Shown: positions 7,436 to 16,544, numbered from the stretch's first letter. The stretch is DNA of 64,000 nt from Streptomyces sp. TSRI0107 (GCF_001905845.1 NZ_LIVZ01000010.1:124001-188000); one strand, 5' to 3'. Notes: generated from the sequence alone by a model not told the origin. A program made the numbers and translations.

Positions 7436-9418
7436 ATGGATGATCTCCAGGACGACCGCACGTCCTTCTCCCGCCGCCGCTTCACGACCGCCGCCGCGGT
7501 CACCACCCCCGCCCTGCTCGGTCTGACCGCCCAGACCGCCGCGGCGGCTCCCGCCGTCGCGCCCGGCGCGCCCACTGCGGCCCCCGCGGCCCCGCGTTCC
7601 ACCGCCGACTGGGACACCTGCCTCGCGGTGGCCCGGGCGTTACTGCTGGTCGACGAGGACGACCGGCCGCTGGTGCCGGAGTACAAGCGCGTCCTCGAAT
7701 CCGGGCTGCCGAAGGGCCGCGGCGGGACGAAGGAGATCCTGGTGATCGGCGCCGGGCCCGCCGGGCTCGTCGCCGCCTGGCTGCTGAAGCGGGCCGGGCA
7801 CCGGGTCACCCTGATCGAGGCCAACGGCAACCGGGTCGGCGGCCGGATCAAGACCTTCCGCACCGGTGGGCACGAGAACGCGGCCCAGCCGTTCGCCGAC
7901 CCCCTGCAGTACGCGGAGGCCGGTGCGATGCGCATCCCCGGCAGCCATCCCCTGGTGATGCAGCTCATCGACCAACTCGGCGTGAAGCGGCGCAGGTTCC
8001 ACCTCGTCGACGTCGACGGCGAGGGCAAGCCCGTCAACAACAGCTGGCTCTACGTCAACGGCGTGCGGATGCGCCGGTCGGCGTACGCGCGGGCGCCGCG
8101 GCGGATCAACCGCTCGTTCGGGGTGCCGCGCGAGCTGTGGGACACGCCCTCGTCGACGATCCTGCGGCGCGCCCTGGACCCGGTACGGGACGAGTTCAGC
8201 ACGGTGGGCGCGGACGGCAAGCGCGTCGACAAGCCGATGCCGGAGCGGGTGCGGGGCTGGGCCCGGGTGATCCAGAAGTACGGCGACTGGTCGATGTTCC
8301 GCTTCCTGACCGAGGAGGCCGGGTTCGACGAGCGCACCATCGATCTCGTCGGCACCCTGGAGAACCTGACGTCCCGGCTGCCGCTGTCCTTCGTGCACAG
8401 CTTCATCAGCCAGTCGCTGATCAGCCCGGACACCGAGTTCTGGGAGCTGGTCGGCGGCACCGCCGTGCTGCCGGACGCGCTGCTGGAGCGGGTGGACGAC
8501 GTGCTGCGGCTCGACCGGCGCGCCACCCGGATCGAGTACCGCGACGAGGACGGGCCCCGGGTCGCGGTCGACACCGTGTCCGAGGGCCGCGACGGCAAGG
8601 TGGAACGCGAGCGGTTCACCGGCGACCTCGCGATCGTCACCGTGCCGTTCTCCGGTCTGCGCCAGGTGCAGATCAGCCCGCTGATGTCGTACGGCAAACG
8701 CCGTGCGGTCGCCGAACTGCACTACGACAGCGCGACGAAGGTGCTGCTCGAGTTCAGCCGCCGCTGGTGGGAGTTCGGCGAGGAGGAGTGGAGGAAGGAG
8801 CTGGACGCGGTGCGGCCCGGGCTGTACGAGCAGTACCGGTCCGGGAAGGCGCCCGACGACGGCAGTCTGCTCGGCGCCCACCCGTCCGTCCCGAAGGGCC
8901 ACATCAGTGACGCCCAGCGCGCGCACTACGCCGCCAACCGCTGGGACACCCGGGAGCAGCCGGAGGCCGCGCGGGTCGTCGGCGGGGGATCGGTCGCCGA
9001 CAACTCCAACCGGTTCCTGATCCACCCCTCCCACCCGGTCCCCGGCAGCGACGGCGGAGTCGTCCTCGCCTCCTACAGCTGGGCCGACGACGCCTCCCGC
9101 TGGGACTCCTTCGACGACGACGCCCGCTATCCGCACGCCCTGCGGGGACTGCAGCAGGTGTACGGCCAGCGGGTGGAGGTCTTCTACACCGGTGCCGGCC
9201 GCACCCAGAGCTGGCTGCGCGACCCGTACGCCTACGGGGAGGCCTCGGTGCTGCTGCCCGGCCAGCACACGGAACTGCTCCAGGCCATCCGGTCCGCCGA
9301 GGGCCCGCTGCACTTCGCGGGCGACCACACCTCCGTCAAGCCGTCCTGGATCGAGGGCGCACTCGAATCGGGGGTGCGGGCCGCGCTGGAGGCGCACCGG
9401 GCGTCGGCCGGCGCCTGA
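7436..9418 (+). CDS. Tat-exported flavin amine / L-amino-acid oxidase
   Basis: This 660-aa FAD enzyme should oxidise an amine or L-amino acid outside the cell, releasing ammonia and hydrogen peroxide. The N-terminus has a twin-arginine signal (SFSRRRFTTAAAV), then from about residue 103 the dinucleotide fold ILVIGAGPAGLVAAWLLKRA with VGGRIKTF. The C-terminus has the FAD-closing LHFAGDHTSVKPSWIEGALE. Length and layout resemble secreted Streptomyces L-glutamate/L-amino-acid oxidases; the substrate is not resolved. Residue 69 is encoded by TTA (7640-7642), a codon read by the bldA tRNA and rare in such genomes. Production may therefore depend on developmental state. Confidence 0.9.
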   Translation: MDDLQDDRTSFSRRRFTTAAAVTTPALLGLTAQTAAAAPAVAPGAPTAAPAAPRSTADWDTCLAVARALLLVDEDDRPLVPEYKRVLESGLPKGRGGTKEILVIGAGPAGLVAAWLLKRAGHRVTLIEANGNRVGGRIKTFRTGGHENAAQPFADPLQYAEAGAMRIPGSHPLVMQLIDQLGVKRRRFHLVDVDGEGKPVNNSWLYVNGVRMRRSAYARAPRRINRSFGVPRELWDTPSSTILRRALDPVRDEFSTVGADGKRVDKPMPERVRGWARVIQKYGDWSMFRFLTEEAGFDERTIDLVGTLENLTSRLPLSFVHSFISQSLISPDTEFWELVGGTAVLPDALLERVDDVLRLDRRATRIEYRDEDGPRVAVDTVSEGRDGKVERERFTGDLAIVTVPFSGLRQVQISPLMSYGKRRAVAELHYDSATKVLLEFSRRWWEFGEEEWRKELDAVRPGLYEQYRSGKAPDDGSLLGAHPSVPKGHISDAQRAHYAANRWDTREQPEAARVVGGGSVADNSNRFLIHPSHPVPGSDGGVVLASYSWADDASRWDSFDDDARYPHALRGLQQVYGQRVEVFYTGAGRTQSWLRDPYAYGEASVLLPGQHTELLQAIRSAEGPLHFAGDHTSVKPSWIEGALESGVRAALEAHRASAGA

Positions 9419-9419
9419 C

Positions 9420-10070
9420 TCAGCTGAAGACGATCATCGACCCCTGCGCCAGGCTCCGCGTCGCCGCCGCGTGCAGCCCCAGCCAGACGTGCCGTTCCCG
9501 GGCGAACGGGCTGGGGTCGTACGGGGCCGGTACGGCGGGCTCCTCCAACTCCGTCGGCCCGAGCGGGGGTTGGGGGGCCGCCGGCGGGTTGGCGGGGTCG
9601 ATGCCGATGGCCGGGGCGACGGACTCCAGCTCCCGCAGCAGGGCGTGGGAGGAGCCCAACGGGCCGCCGCCGGCGAGGAGTTCCTCGTTGGAGAGCGGGT
9701 GCGGGAAGTCGACCGGGACGTACGCGCCCGCGTGGTCGTAGTGCCAGACCAGGTGGGACTGCTGGGCGGTGGTCTCGAACATCTCCAGGAGCTGTTCGTA
9801 GTCGCCGCCCAGTTCGTCGACCGGGGTCACCGGCAGGCCGCAGACCTGCAACAGGTAGGCGCGGCGCAGGAAGTGCAGGGCGTCGTAGTCGAATCCGGCG
9901 ACGGGGGCGACCTCACCGGACAGGCCCGGCATGTACTGGTACACCGGCACCGGCGGCAGCCCGGCCTCGGCGAGAGCCTTGTCGTATTGCGCGAGTTCCT
10001 CGGCGAAGGGGTTGTCCGGCGTGTGGCACAACACGTCGACGAGCGGGACCAGCCACAGGTCACAGGCCAA
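9420..10070 (-). CDS. Conserved hypothetical protein (216 aa)
   Basis: I do not recognise the family. The 216-aa protein has no signal peptide or membrane segment. It begins MACDLWLVPLVDVLCHTPDN, is rich in Leu, Pro, Glu and Tyr, and has a proline-rich stretch (PPAAPQPPLGPTELEEP) near residue 165. The TTG start at 10070 is supported by GAGGAG about 6 bases upstream. It converges with the amine oxidase gene, with a single base between the stops, and lies downstream of the GntR regulator in the same direction. Codon use is normal for the genome, so it is likely real. Confidence 0.75.
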   Translation of the reverse strand: MACDLWLVPLVDVLCHTPDNPFAEELAQYDKALAEAGLPPVPVYQYMPGLSGEVAPVAGFDYDALHFLRRAYLLQVCGLPVTPVDELGGDYEQLLEMFETTAQQSHLVWHYDHAGAYVPVDFPHPLSNEELLAGGGPLGSSHALLRELESVAPAIGIDPANPPAAPQPPLGPTELEEPAVPAPYDPSPFARERHVWLGLHAAATRSLAQGSMIVFS

Positions 10071-10173
10071 AAGAGGCTCCTCGGATACTACGCACGCACA
10101 GTGGTCAGGGAAGCGTAATGGGTGAGGACCGCACGGGTCCCCTCCCGTACCGGTCCCATACCCACAAGGGCCG

Positions 10174-10875
10174 TCAGCTGCCCGCGAGCCGCTCGATCAG
10201 CGCGACGGAGTGCGCGTTGTACGCGGCGATGATCGACCGCGCGGCGTCGGTGTCGCGCCGCACCAGGGCGTCCACCAGTTCGGTGTGCCCGGCCCACAGC
10301 CGCCCGCGCAGGTCGGTCAGCCGGCGCAGGTGCTGCACCGCGCACACCCAGGACTGCACCCGCAGCCGGTGCAGGAAGTCGGAGAGGTACGGGTTGCCGA
10401 ACAGGCCGCTCAGCTCGCGCCAGAAGCGCAGGTCGTAGCCGATGAGCACGGTGAGGTCGCCGGCGGTGGCGGCCCGCTGGGCCTCCTCGCCGCGCCGGCG
10501 CACACCGGTGAGCGCGGCGGACGTGCGGGGGTCGTCGGGGTCGCGGAAGCCGCGGTGGCCCTCGCCGAGGGCCTGGAACATGCCGTCGGTGACCAGGCTG
10601 CGGGCCTCGACCAGGCCCCGGTAGTCGTCGAGGGAGTACTCGCGGACGTGGAAGCCGCGATGCTGGTCGGCCTCCAGCAGGCCCTGCGCGGACAGGTCGA
10701 CCAGCGCCTCGCGGACCGGGGTCGCGGAGACGCCGTACTGGTCGGCGATCTCCTTGACGGTGAATTCCTGCCCGGGCTGGAGCCGTCCGGCCAGCACCTC
10801 GTCCCGCAGCGCGTCCGCGATCTGCTGCCGCAGGGTGCTTCGGGTCACAGCGCTGTTGCCGCTGATGCCGGGCAT
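10174..10875 (-). CDS. GntR-family regulator, FadR/FCD type
   Basis: This 233-aa transcriptional regulator has an N-terminal winged helix (LRQQIADALRDEVLAGRLQP, EFTVKEIADQYGVSATPVRE) and an all-helical C-terminal FCD domain, in which conserved His/Asp ligands would hold a metal or an organic acid. The ATG at 10875 follows GGGAG with suitable spacing. It lies downstream of the class III aminotransferase gene on the same strand, separated by 113 bases, so it probably controls that catabolic gene and itself. Effector unknown. Confidence 0.9.
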   Translation of the reverse strand: MPGISGNSAVTRSTLRQQIADALRDEVLAGRLQPGQEFTVKEIADQYGVSATPVREALVDLSAQGLLEADQHRGFHVREYSLDDYRGLVEARSLVTDGMFQALGEGHRGFRDPDDPRTSAALTGVRRRGEEAQRAATAGDLTVLIGYDLRFWRELSGLFGNPYLSDFLHRLRVQSWVCAVQHLRRLTDLRGRLWAGHTELVDALVRRDTDAARSIIAAYNAHSVALIERLAGS

Positions 10876-10988
10876 GGTGGGGGGACTCCCTTGTCGCGTT
10901 CGAGTGGTGTGCACAGGTGTGCCTGTGAGCACGTCACCTTACGCGGTCCCCCCACCGGGGGTAACCGGCTGCGCCGACGCGTACGCGG

Positions 10989-12347
10989 TTACGCCGTCAC
11001 GTGCTCGTCCGCCACGGTGAGCGCCGCGTCCAGCGCCGCCAGGCCCTCCTTCAGCTCGGCCTCGGAGACGTTGCACGGCGGCACCACGTGGGTGCGGTTC
11101 ATGTTGACGAACGGCCACACGCCGTGCGCCTTCGCGGCAGCGGCGAACGCGGCCATCGGGGCGTTCGCCTCCCCGGCCGCGTTGTACGGCACCAGCGGCT
11201 CCCGCGTCTCCCGGTTCTTGACCAGGTCCAGCGCCCAGAACATGCCGACGCCGCGCACCTCGCCGACGCTCGGGTGCCGCTCCGCCAGCTCGCGCAGCCC
11301 CGGCTCCACGACCTCCGCGCCGAGCCGCGCCGCGTGTTCGACGACGCCCTCCTCGGCCATGACGTTGATCGTCGCGACGGCGGCGGCGCAGGCGAGAGGG
11401 TGCCCGGAGTAGGTCAGGCCGCCCGGGTAGGGCCGCTTGGCGAAGGTCTCGGCGATCGCGCCGGAGATCGCCACACCGCCCAGCGGTACGTAGCCGCTGT
11501 TCACGCCCTTGGCGAAGGTCATCAGGTCCGGCGTGACGTCGAACAGGCCGGCCGCGAACCACTCGCCGGTCCGCCCGAAGCCCGCCATCACCTCGTCGAG
11601 GACGAACACGATCCCGTACTTGTCGCAGATCTCCCGCACCCCGGCGAGGTAACCGGCGGGCGGCACCATGATCCCGGCCGTGCCGGGGATGGTCTCCAGG
11701 ATGATCGCGGCGACGGTCTGCGGCCCCTCGAAGGCGATCGTCGTCTCCAGGTGCTCCAGCGCCCGCGCGCACTCCTGCTCCTCGGTCTCGGCGTAGAAGC
11801 GGGAGCGGTAGAGGAAGGGCGCCCAGAAGTGCACGACTCCGGCGGTGCCGCTGTCGTTGGCCCAGCGGCGGGGGTCGCCGGTGACGTTGATCGCCTGCTG
11901 GGTGCCGCCGTGGTACGAGCGGTACGCCGAGAGCACCTTGGGGCGGCCCGTGTGCAGCCGGGCCATCCGCAGCGCGTGCTCGACGGCGTCGGCGCCGCCG
12001 TTGGTGAAGAAGATCTTGTCCAGGTCGCCCGGGGTGCGCTCGGCGATCAGCCGGGCCGCCTCCGACCGGGCCTCGACGGCGAACGCGGGCGCGAAGGTGG
12101 TCATCTTCGCGGCCTGCTCCTGGATCGCGGCGACGACCTTGGGGTGCTGGTAGCCGATGTTGGTGTAGACGAGGCCGCTGGTGAAGTCCAGGTAGCGCTT
12201 GCCGTCGTAGTCCCAGAAGTACGACCCCTCGGCGCCTGCGACGGCGAGCGGGTCGATGAGCTCCTGTGCGGACCAGGAGTGGAAGACGTGCGCGCGGTCG
12301 GCCGCCTTCACGGCGGCGCCGGCCTGGGGGTCGGGATGAGGGGTCAT
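10989..12347 (-). CDS. Class III PLP-dependent aminotransferase
   Basis: The 452-aa protein transfers an amino group from an omega-amino compound to a keto acid. Family signs are GSYFWDYDGKRYLDFTSGLV at the N-terminus, FTNGGADAVEHALRMAR, AYRSYHGGT, the Walker-like FVLDEVMAGFGRTG, and the PLP lysine in FAKGVNSGYVPLGG. Candidates are beta-alanine, taurine, GABA or another omega-amino acid as donor; sequence alone does not decide. The ATG at 12347 gives a family-typical N-terminus, though no strong ribosome-binding site precedes it. The downstream FadR-type regulator suggests substrate-controlled catabolism. Confidence 0.9.
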   Translation of the reverse strand: MTPHPDPQAGAAVKAADRAHVFHSWSAQELIDPLAVAGAEGSYFWDYDGKRYLDFTSGLVYTNIGYQHPKVVAAIQEQAAKMTTFAPAFAVEARSEAARLIAERTPGDLDKIFFTNGGADAVEHALRMARLHTGRPKVLSAYRSYHGGTQQAINVTGDPRRWANDSGTAGVVHFWAPFLYRSRFYAETEEQECARALEHLETTIAFEGPQTVAAIILETIPGTAGIMVPPAGYLAGVREICDKYGIVFVLDEVMAGFGRTGEWFAAGLFDVTPDLMTFAKGVNSGYVPLGGVAISGAIAETFAKRPYPGGLTYSGHPLACAAAVATINVMAEEGVVEHAARLGAEVVEPGLRELAERHPSVGEVRGVGMFWALDLVKNRETREPLVPYNAAGEANAPMAAFAAAAKAHGVWPFVNMNRTHVVPPCNVSEAELKEGLAALDAALTVADEHVTA

Positions 12348-12450
12348 GCGGGCGAGCGTAAATGTCCGCGATGCGGACGCGGTATCGGCGTCCTGTCTGT
12401 GGTCAGGGGCTTTCCGCGACAGGTTGTCGACGGACGGAGGCCGCCGAGTG

Positions 12451-12487
12451 TTGACAGCATGCTGCCTAAATGACAGCCTACTGTCAT
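12451..12487. promoter_or_regulatory. Twin operators upstream of the DJ-1/MarR operon
   Basis: ATGACAG-CCTA-CTGTCAT at 12470-12487 is a perfect dyad with 7-bp arms. Directly before it, TTGACAGCATGCTGCCTAA (12451-12469) is a degenerate copy with the same TGACAG-N4-CTG core, about 19 bases away, so both sites face the same side of the helix. They lie 26 bases before the DJ-1 gene, whose operon encodes a MarR regulator. Autoregulation by that MarR protein is the natural inference. Confidence 0.65.
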
Positions 12488-12512
12488 AAGAGGAACCGCT
12501 GGAGGAGGAACC

Positions 12513-13118
12513 ATGAGCCGCAAGCCCGTCCACCTCGCCGTCTACGACACCCTGGCCGACTGGGAGCCCGGTCACGCCACGGCCCACCTCGCCCGCGCCG
12601 GCCACGAGATCCGCACCGTCGGCCCCACCGCCGCCCCGGTCCGCACCCTCGGCGGCCTGCGCGTCCAGCCCGACCTCGCCCTGGACGACGTACGGCCCGA
12701 GGACAGCGCGCTGCTGATCCTGCCGGGCGCGGACCTCTGGGACACCGGTGACGACCTGGCCCCCTTCGCCCGCAAGGCACGCGAATTCCTCGCCGCGGGC
12801 GTCCCCGTCGCCGCGATCTGCGGCGCCACCGCCGGACTCGCCCGCGAGGGCCTGCTCGACGACCGCGCCCACACCAGCGCCGTCTCCTTCTACCTGGCCG
12901 CCACCGGCTACCGGGGCGGCGACAGGTACGTCGACGCCGACGCCGTCACCGACGGCGCGCTGATCACCGCCGGACCCACCGAACCCGTCGCCTTCGCCCG
13001 GGAGATCCTGCGGCTGCTCGGGGTGTACGAGGGCGAGGTGCTGGACGCCTGGTACCGGCTGTTCCACGACTCCGACGCGGCGGCCTACGCCGTGCTGGAG
13101 AAGGCGGGCGCGCTGTGA
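12513..13118 (+). CDS. DJ-1/PfpI-family type 1 glutamine-amidotransferase-like protein
   Basis: The 201-aa protein has the DJ-1/PfpI fold: N-terminal HLAVYDTLADWEPGHA, the glutamate-containing strand region, LLILPGADLWDTGD, and the nucleophile elbow AAICGATAGLA with Cys around residue 110. Members act as glyoxalases, chaperones or proteases, or as oxidative-stress sensors; which applies here is unclear. GGAGGAGG precedes the ATG. It overlaps the downstream MarR gene by GTGA, so the pair is co-translated behind twin operators. That suggests a small stress-response unit. Confidence 0.88.
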   Translation: MSRKPVHLAVYDTLADWEPGHATAHLARAGHEIRTVGPTAAPVRTLGGLRVQPDLALDDVRPEDSALLILPGADLWDTGDDLAPFARKAREFLAAGVPVAAICGATAGLAREGLLDDRAHTSAVSFYLAATGYRGGDRYVDADAVTDGALITAGPTEPVAFAREILRLLGVYEGEVLDAWYRLFHDSDAAAYAVLEKAGAL

Positions 13119-13591
13119 GCCGCGCCCGTCAGGACCTGTTCAGCCGGAGCGCGCTCGGGGTGTTCCGGCTGAACGGCCAGTTCCTCGCGGTCGCCGAGGA
13201 ACTGGCCCGGCCCGCCGGACTGACCGCGGCCTGGTGGCAGGTGCTGGGCGCGGTGCTGCGCGAGCCGCTGCCGGTGGCCGGCATCGCCCGCGCCATGGGC
13301 ATCACGCGGCAGAGCGTCCAGCGCATCGCCGACCTGCTGGTCGAACGCGGCCTCGCCGAGTACCGGCCCAACCCGGCCCACCGCCGCGCCAAGCTCCTCG
13401 CGCCGACCGAGGAGGGCCTCGCCGCGGTCGGCCGCATCGACCCCGGGCACGCGGAGTACGCCGACCGGCTCGCGCGGGCGCTCGGGGAAGCGGAACTCGC
13501 CGCCGCCGTGGAGGCGCTGGAACGCCTGTCGAAGGTGCTCGACGAACTGGGGCCGCCCGCTCGGCCGGCACCTCCTGTTACGGAACCGTAG
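13115..13591 (+). CDS. MarR-family transcriptional regulator
   Basis: This 158-aa winged-helix regulator has the core GIARAMGITRQSVQRIADLL (recognition helix region, residues 50-75) and the wing YRPNPAHRRAKLLAPTEEG, both typical of MarR. The N- and C-terminal helices should form the dimer. Its GTG start overlaps the stop of the DJ-1-family gene. It is the obvious candidate to bind the TGACAG-N4-CTGTCA dyads in front of the operon and to be released by an oxidant or aromatic ligand. That last step is family knowledge, not visible here. Confidence 0.88.
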   Translation: MSRARQDLFSRSALGVFRLNGQFLAVAEELARPAGLTAAWWQVLGAVLREPLPVAGIARAMGITRQSVQRIADLLVERGLAEYRPNPAHRRAKLLAPTEEGLAAVGRIDPGHAEYADRLARALGEAELAAAVEALERLSKVLDELGPPARPAPPVTEP

Positions 13592-13665
13592 ACGGGGGCC
13601 CGCACGACTCCCCTGAGGGCCGCACTATCCTCGGCCTGTTGCTCACCTGGGGGGAGGCGGTGGGG

Positions 13666-16533
13666 ATGGAAAGACTGGGGCCCGGGGACCCGCGGCACGT
13701 CGGGGCGTACCGGCTGCTGGGGAGGCTCGGCGCCGGTGGCATGGGACAGGTCTACCTGGCCCGGTCGGACCGGGGCCGGACCGTCGCCGTGAAACTGGTC
13801 CGCGGGGAACTGGCCGCGCGCGAGGAGTTCCGGGCGCGGTTCCGGCACGAGGTGCAGGCCGCGCGGCGGGTCGGCGGCCACTGGACGGCGCCCGTCCTCG
13901 ACGCCGACACCGAGGCCACCGTGCCGTGGGTCGCCACCGGGTACGTCGCCGGACCCAGCCTCCAGCAGGTCGTCGGCCACGACCACGGGCCGCTGCCCGA
14001 ACGCACGGTGCGCATCCTCGCCGCCGGGCTCGCGCACGCGCTCAAGGACATCCACGCCGCCGGGATCATCCACCGCGACCTCAAGCCGTCCAACGTCCTG
14101 CTGACCATCGACGGGCCGCGCGTCATCGACTTCGGGATCGCGCGCGCCCTGGAGACCGTCACCGACGGCGGGCTGACCAGCACCGGCGCGGTCATCGGCT
14201 CACCCGGCTTCATGGCGCCCGAGCAGGTGCGCGGGGACCGCGTCACCACCGCCTGCGACGTCTTCTGCCTGGGTTCCGTCCTCGCCTACGCCGCCACCGG
14301 CGCGCTTCCCTTCGGGGGCGCCGACAGCGGGGTGCACGCCCTGATGTTCCGCATCGCCCAGGAGGAACCCGACCTGGAGCGGGTCCCCGAGGGCATCGCC
14401 GACCTCGTCCGCGACTGCCTGCGCAAGGACCCCGCCGCCCGCCCTTCTCTCGACGACGTCCTGCGGCAGACCGGCGCGGACGACACCGTCGCCGACGGCC
14501 GCGCCCTCGACCCCTGGCTGCCGAGCGCCCTGGTGGCCCAACTCGGCCGGCACGCGGTACGACTCCTGGACACGGAGAACCCGGAGGCACCGACACCGAC
14601 GAACCCGACGGACCCGTCCGCGCCCCCGGCCCGGACGGCGTCCCCGGAACACGGGACGACGGTGGATGAGGCGGGTACGCCGGGGGGTGGGAACGGGGCC
14701 GGTGGTTTCGGTGGCTCGGGCGGTCGCAGCGGCCAGGACGGGCCCGCTGGCTCGGGTGGTCCGGGTGCTCCCGGCGTCTCGGGCGTTCCGGGTGCCCCCG
14801 GTGGTCCGGGTGCTCCGAGCGTCTCGGGTGGGTCGGGTGGTCCCGGTGCTCCCGGTGCTCCCGGTGCTCCGGGTGCTCCGGGTGCTCCGGGTGCTCCGGG
14901 TGGTCCGGGTGGTCCGGGTGGTCCGGGCGCTCCCGGTGTCTCGGGCGTTCCGGGTGCCCTTGGCGGTCCCGGTGCTCCCGGCGTCTCGGGTGGGCCGGGT
15001 GGTCCCGGTGGTTCGGGTGCTCCGGGCGTTCCCGGCGTCTCGGGTATTCCGGGTGCCCCCGGCGGTCCGGGTGCTCCGGGCGTCTCGGGTGCTCCCGGCA
15101 CTCCGGGCGCTCCCGGCGTCTCGGGTGCTCCCGGTGTTCCCGCTGGTCCTGGCGCTCCCGGCGTCTCGGGTGTTCCCAGTGCTCCAAGTGCTTCCGGTGG
15201 GCTGGGTGGCCTGGGTGCTCCGGGTGTTCCGGGCGTCTCGGGCGCTCCGGGCGCCCCGGGTGGCCTGGGTGCTCCGGGCGCCCCGGGTGCGCCGGGTGTT
15301 CCGGGTGCCCCGAGCGGTCCCGGCGCCTCGGGCGGCCCGGGTGTTCCGGGTGGCCCGGGTGAGCCAGGACGTCACGGTGTCCCGGGCGGTCACGCCGGAC
15401 CGGGTGCGGTCGCGCCGGGATCCGGCAGCCCGGGTCCGGCTGCGCCGCTGAACAACCTCCCGACGGTCACCGCCGGTCAGCCCGTGCCCCCGGGCACGCC
15501 CCCGCCGAGCTACCCGGCATCGCCGGGAACCCCGCCGTCCGGTCACCCGGCATCGCCGGGAACCCCGCCGTCCGGTCACCCGGCATCGCCGGGAACCCCG
15601 CCGCCCGGTCACCCGGCGACCCCACCGCCGACCCACCAGCCCGCACCGGGAACCCCACCACCCGCCCACCCGGCCCCGCAGCCGCCCGCTCACCCCGCCG
15701 ACGGTGTCCCGCCGGTCCCCGGCGTCCCCCATGGGCATCCGCAGCACGGCTACGGCTTCCCCGCGCCGGGGCACGGCCCGGCGGGCGGTTCGGTGCAGCC
15801 GGCGTACGGCGGCGGCTACGTGCAGCCGCCCGGTCCGTCGTACGGCTATCCCCAGGCGCCCGGCCAGGCATACCCGCCACCGCTTCCCAACCCCTACGGC
15901 GACCGAGCCGCGCCCCCCGGCTCGACCCCGTCGTACACGCCGACGCCGTACACCCCGCCCCAGGAACCACCCCGCAGGAACGGCCGTGCCACCGCGCTGC
16001 TCATAGCCGTGGCGGTGGTCGTCGCGCTGGGGGCGGGGGGTTCGGTGTACGCCCTGATGAACGGGGACGACGACCCCGAGGCGTCCCCGTCGCCCACCCC
16101 GAGCCGGTCCTCCTCCGCCGCCCCGACCACCCCGGGCCCGACGAGCTCCGGCCCGGTCACGCCGTCCCCGTCCGCCTCCACCGAGCAGGACGGCGCGATA
16201 CCGACGGAGTACCTGGGCACCTGGGCGACCACCATCGACAACGCGGACGGCACGCACACCCGCCGCCTCACCATCCAGCAGGGCGAGCCGGGCGACACGG
16301 TCCTGTCGCTCACCGCCGAGGGCGCCGACTACCGCTGCGTCTTCGAGGCGGAACTGAGCGAGGAGCCCGGCCCGGACGGCCCGCTGCGGATCGGCCCGTC
16401 CACGGTGACGGTCGGCGAGCCGCCCACGTCCTGCACGCCCGGAGGCGCCACGGAGATCACCCTCGTCTCGGCGGACGCGCTCCAGCGCATCAACACGAGC
16501 ACGGGGGAGAAGCTGACGTACACCCGGCAGTGA
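13666..16533 (+). CDS. Transmembrane Ser/Thr protein kinase with collagen-like linker
   Basis: This 955-aa kinase has an N-terminal catalytic domain: glycine loop GRLGAGGMGQVYLA, VAVKL lysine, HRDLKPSN near residue 136, DFGIA near 155, and MAPEQ near 184. From about residue 365 to 585 comes a tract of Gly-X-Y triplets (GPGAPGVSGVPGAPG type). A Pro-rich segment with three 11-aa repeats PASPGTPPSGH follows, then a Gly/Tyr/Pro region. One membrane helix (ALLIAVAVVVALGAG, about residue 778) leads to an outer domain of about 150 residues that resembles no sensor I recognise; PASTA repeats are absent. GGGGGAGG precedes the ATG at 13666. Targets unknown. Confidence 0.93.
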   Translation: MERLGPGDPRHVGAYRLLGRLGAGGMGQVYLARSDRGRTVAVKLVRGELAAREEFRARFRHEVQAARRVGGHWTAPVLDADTEATVPWVATGYVAGPSLQQVVGHDHGPLPERTVRILAAGLAHALKDIHAAGIIHRDLKPSNVLLTIDGPRVIDFGIARALETVTDGGLTSTGAVIGSPGFMAPEQVRGDRVTTACDVFCLGSVLAYAATGALPFGGADSGVHALMFRIAQEEPDLERVPEGIADLVRDCLRKDPAARPSLDDVLRQTGADDTVADGRALDPWLPSALVAQLGRHAVRLLDTENPEAPTPTNPTDPSAPPARTASPEHGTTVDEAGTPGGGNGAGGFGGSGGRSGQDGPAGSGGPGAPGVSGVPGAPGGPGAPSVSGGSGGPGAPGAPGAPGAPGAPGAPGGPGGPGGPGAPGVSGVPGALGGPGAPGVSGGPGGPGGSGAPGVPGVSGIPGAPGGPGAPGVSGAPGTPGAPGVSGAPGVPAGPGAPGVSGVPSAPSASGGLGGLGAPGVPGVSGAPGAPGGLGAPGAPGAPGVPGAPSGPGASGGPGVPGGPGEPGRHGVPGGHAGPGAVAPGSGSPGPAAPLNNLPTVTAGQPVPPGTPPPSYPASPGTPPSGHPASPGTPPSGHPASPGTPPPGHPATPPPTHQPAPGTPPPAHPAPQPPAHPADGVPPVPGVPHGHPQHGYGFPAPGHGPAGGSVQPAYGGGYVQPPGPSYGYPQAPGQAYPPPLPNPYGDRAAPPGSTPSYTPTPYTPPQEPPRRNGRATALLIAVAVVVALGAGGSVYALMNGDDDPEASPSPTPSRSSSAAPTTPGPTSSGPVTPSPSASTEQDGAIPTEYLGTWATTIDNADGTHTRRLTIQQGEPGDTVLSLTAEGADYRCVFEAELSEEPGPDGPLRIGPSTVTVGEPPTSCTPGGATEITLVSADALQRINTSTGEKLTYTRQ
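14758..15420 (+). repeat. Collagen-like Gly-X-Y coding repeat (9-bp period)
   Basis: Within the kinase gene nearly every third codon is GGN for Gly over about 73 triplets, with Pro, Ala, Ser or Val between. The DNA repeats units like GGTGCTCCC and GGTGTCTCG. Such bacterial collagen-like tracts can form triple helices; here the tract lies on the cytoplasmic side between kinase and membrane. A second repeat of about 33 bases (three copies, around 15513-15616) follows in the Pro-rich segment. Copy number is likely to vary between strains. Confidence 0.85.
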
Positions 16534-16544
16534 AGCCCCTGCTG

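Noticed and set aside
10910..10945. Imperfect inverted repeat GTGCACAGG / CCTGTGAGCAC upstream of the FadR-type gene
   Set aside because: Arms need an extra base to align and the site is within a GT-rich run; too weak to call an operator.
13234..13665. Upstream extension of the kinase reading frame across the MarR gene
   Set aside because: The extension is out of frame with MarR codons, Arg/Pro-rich, and the ATG at 13666 has a strong ribosome-binding site just before the glycine loop.
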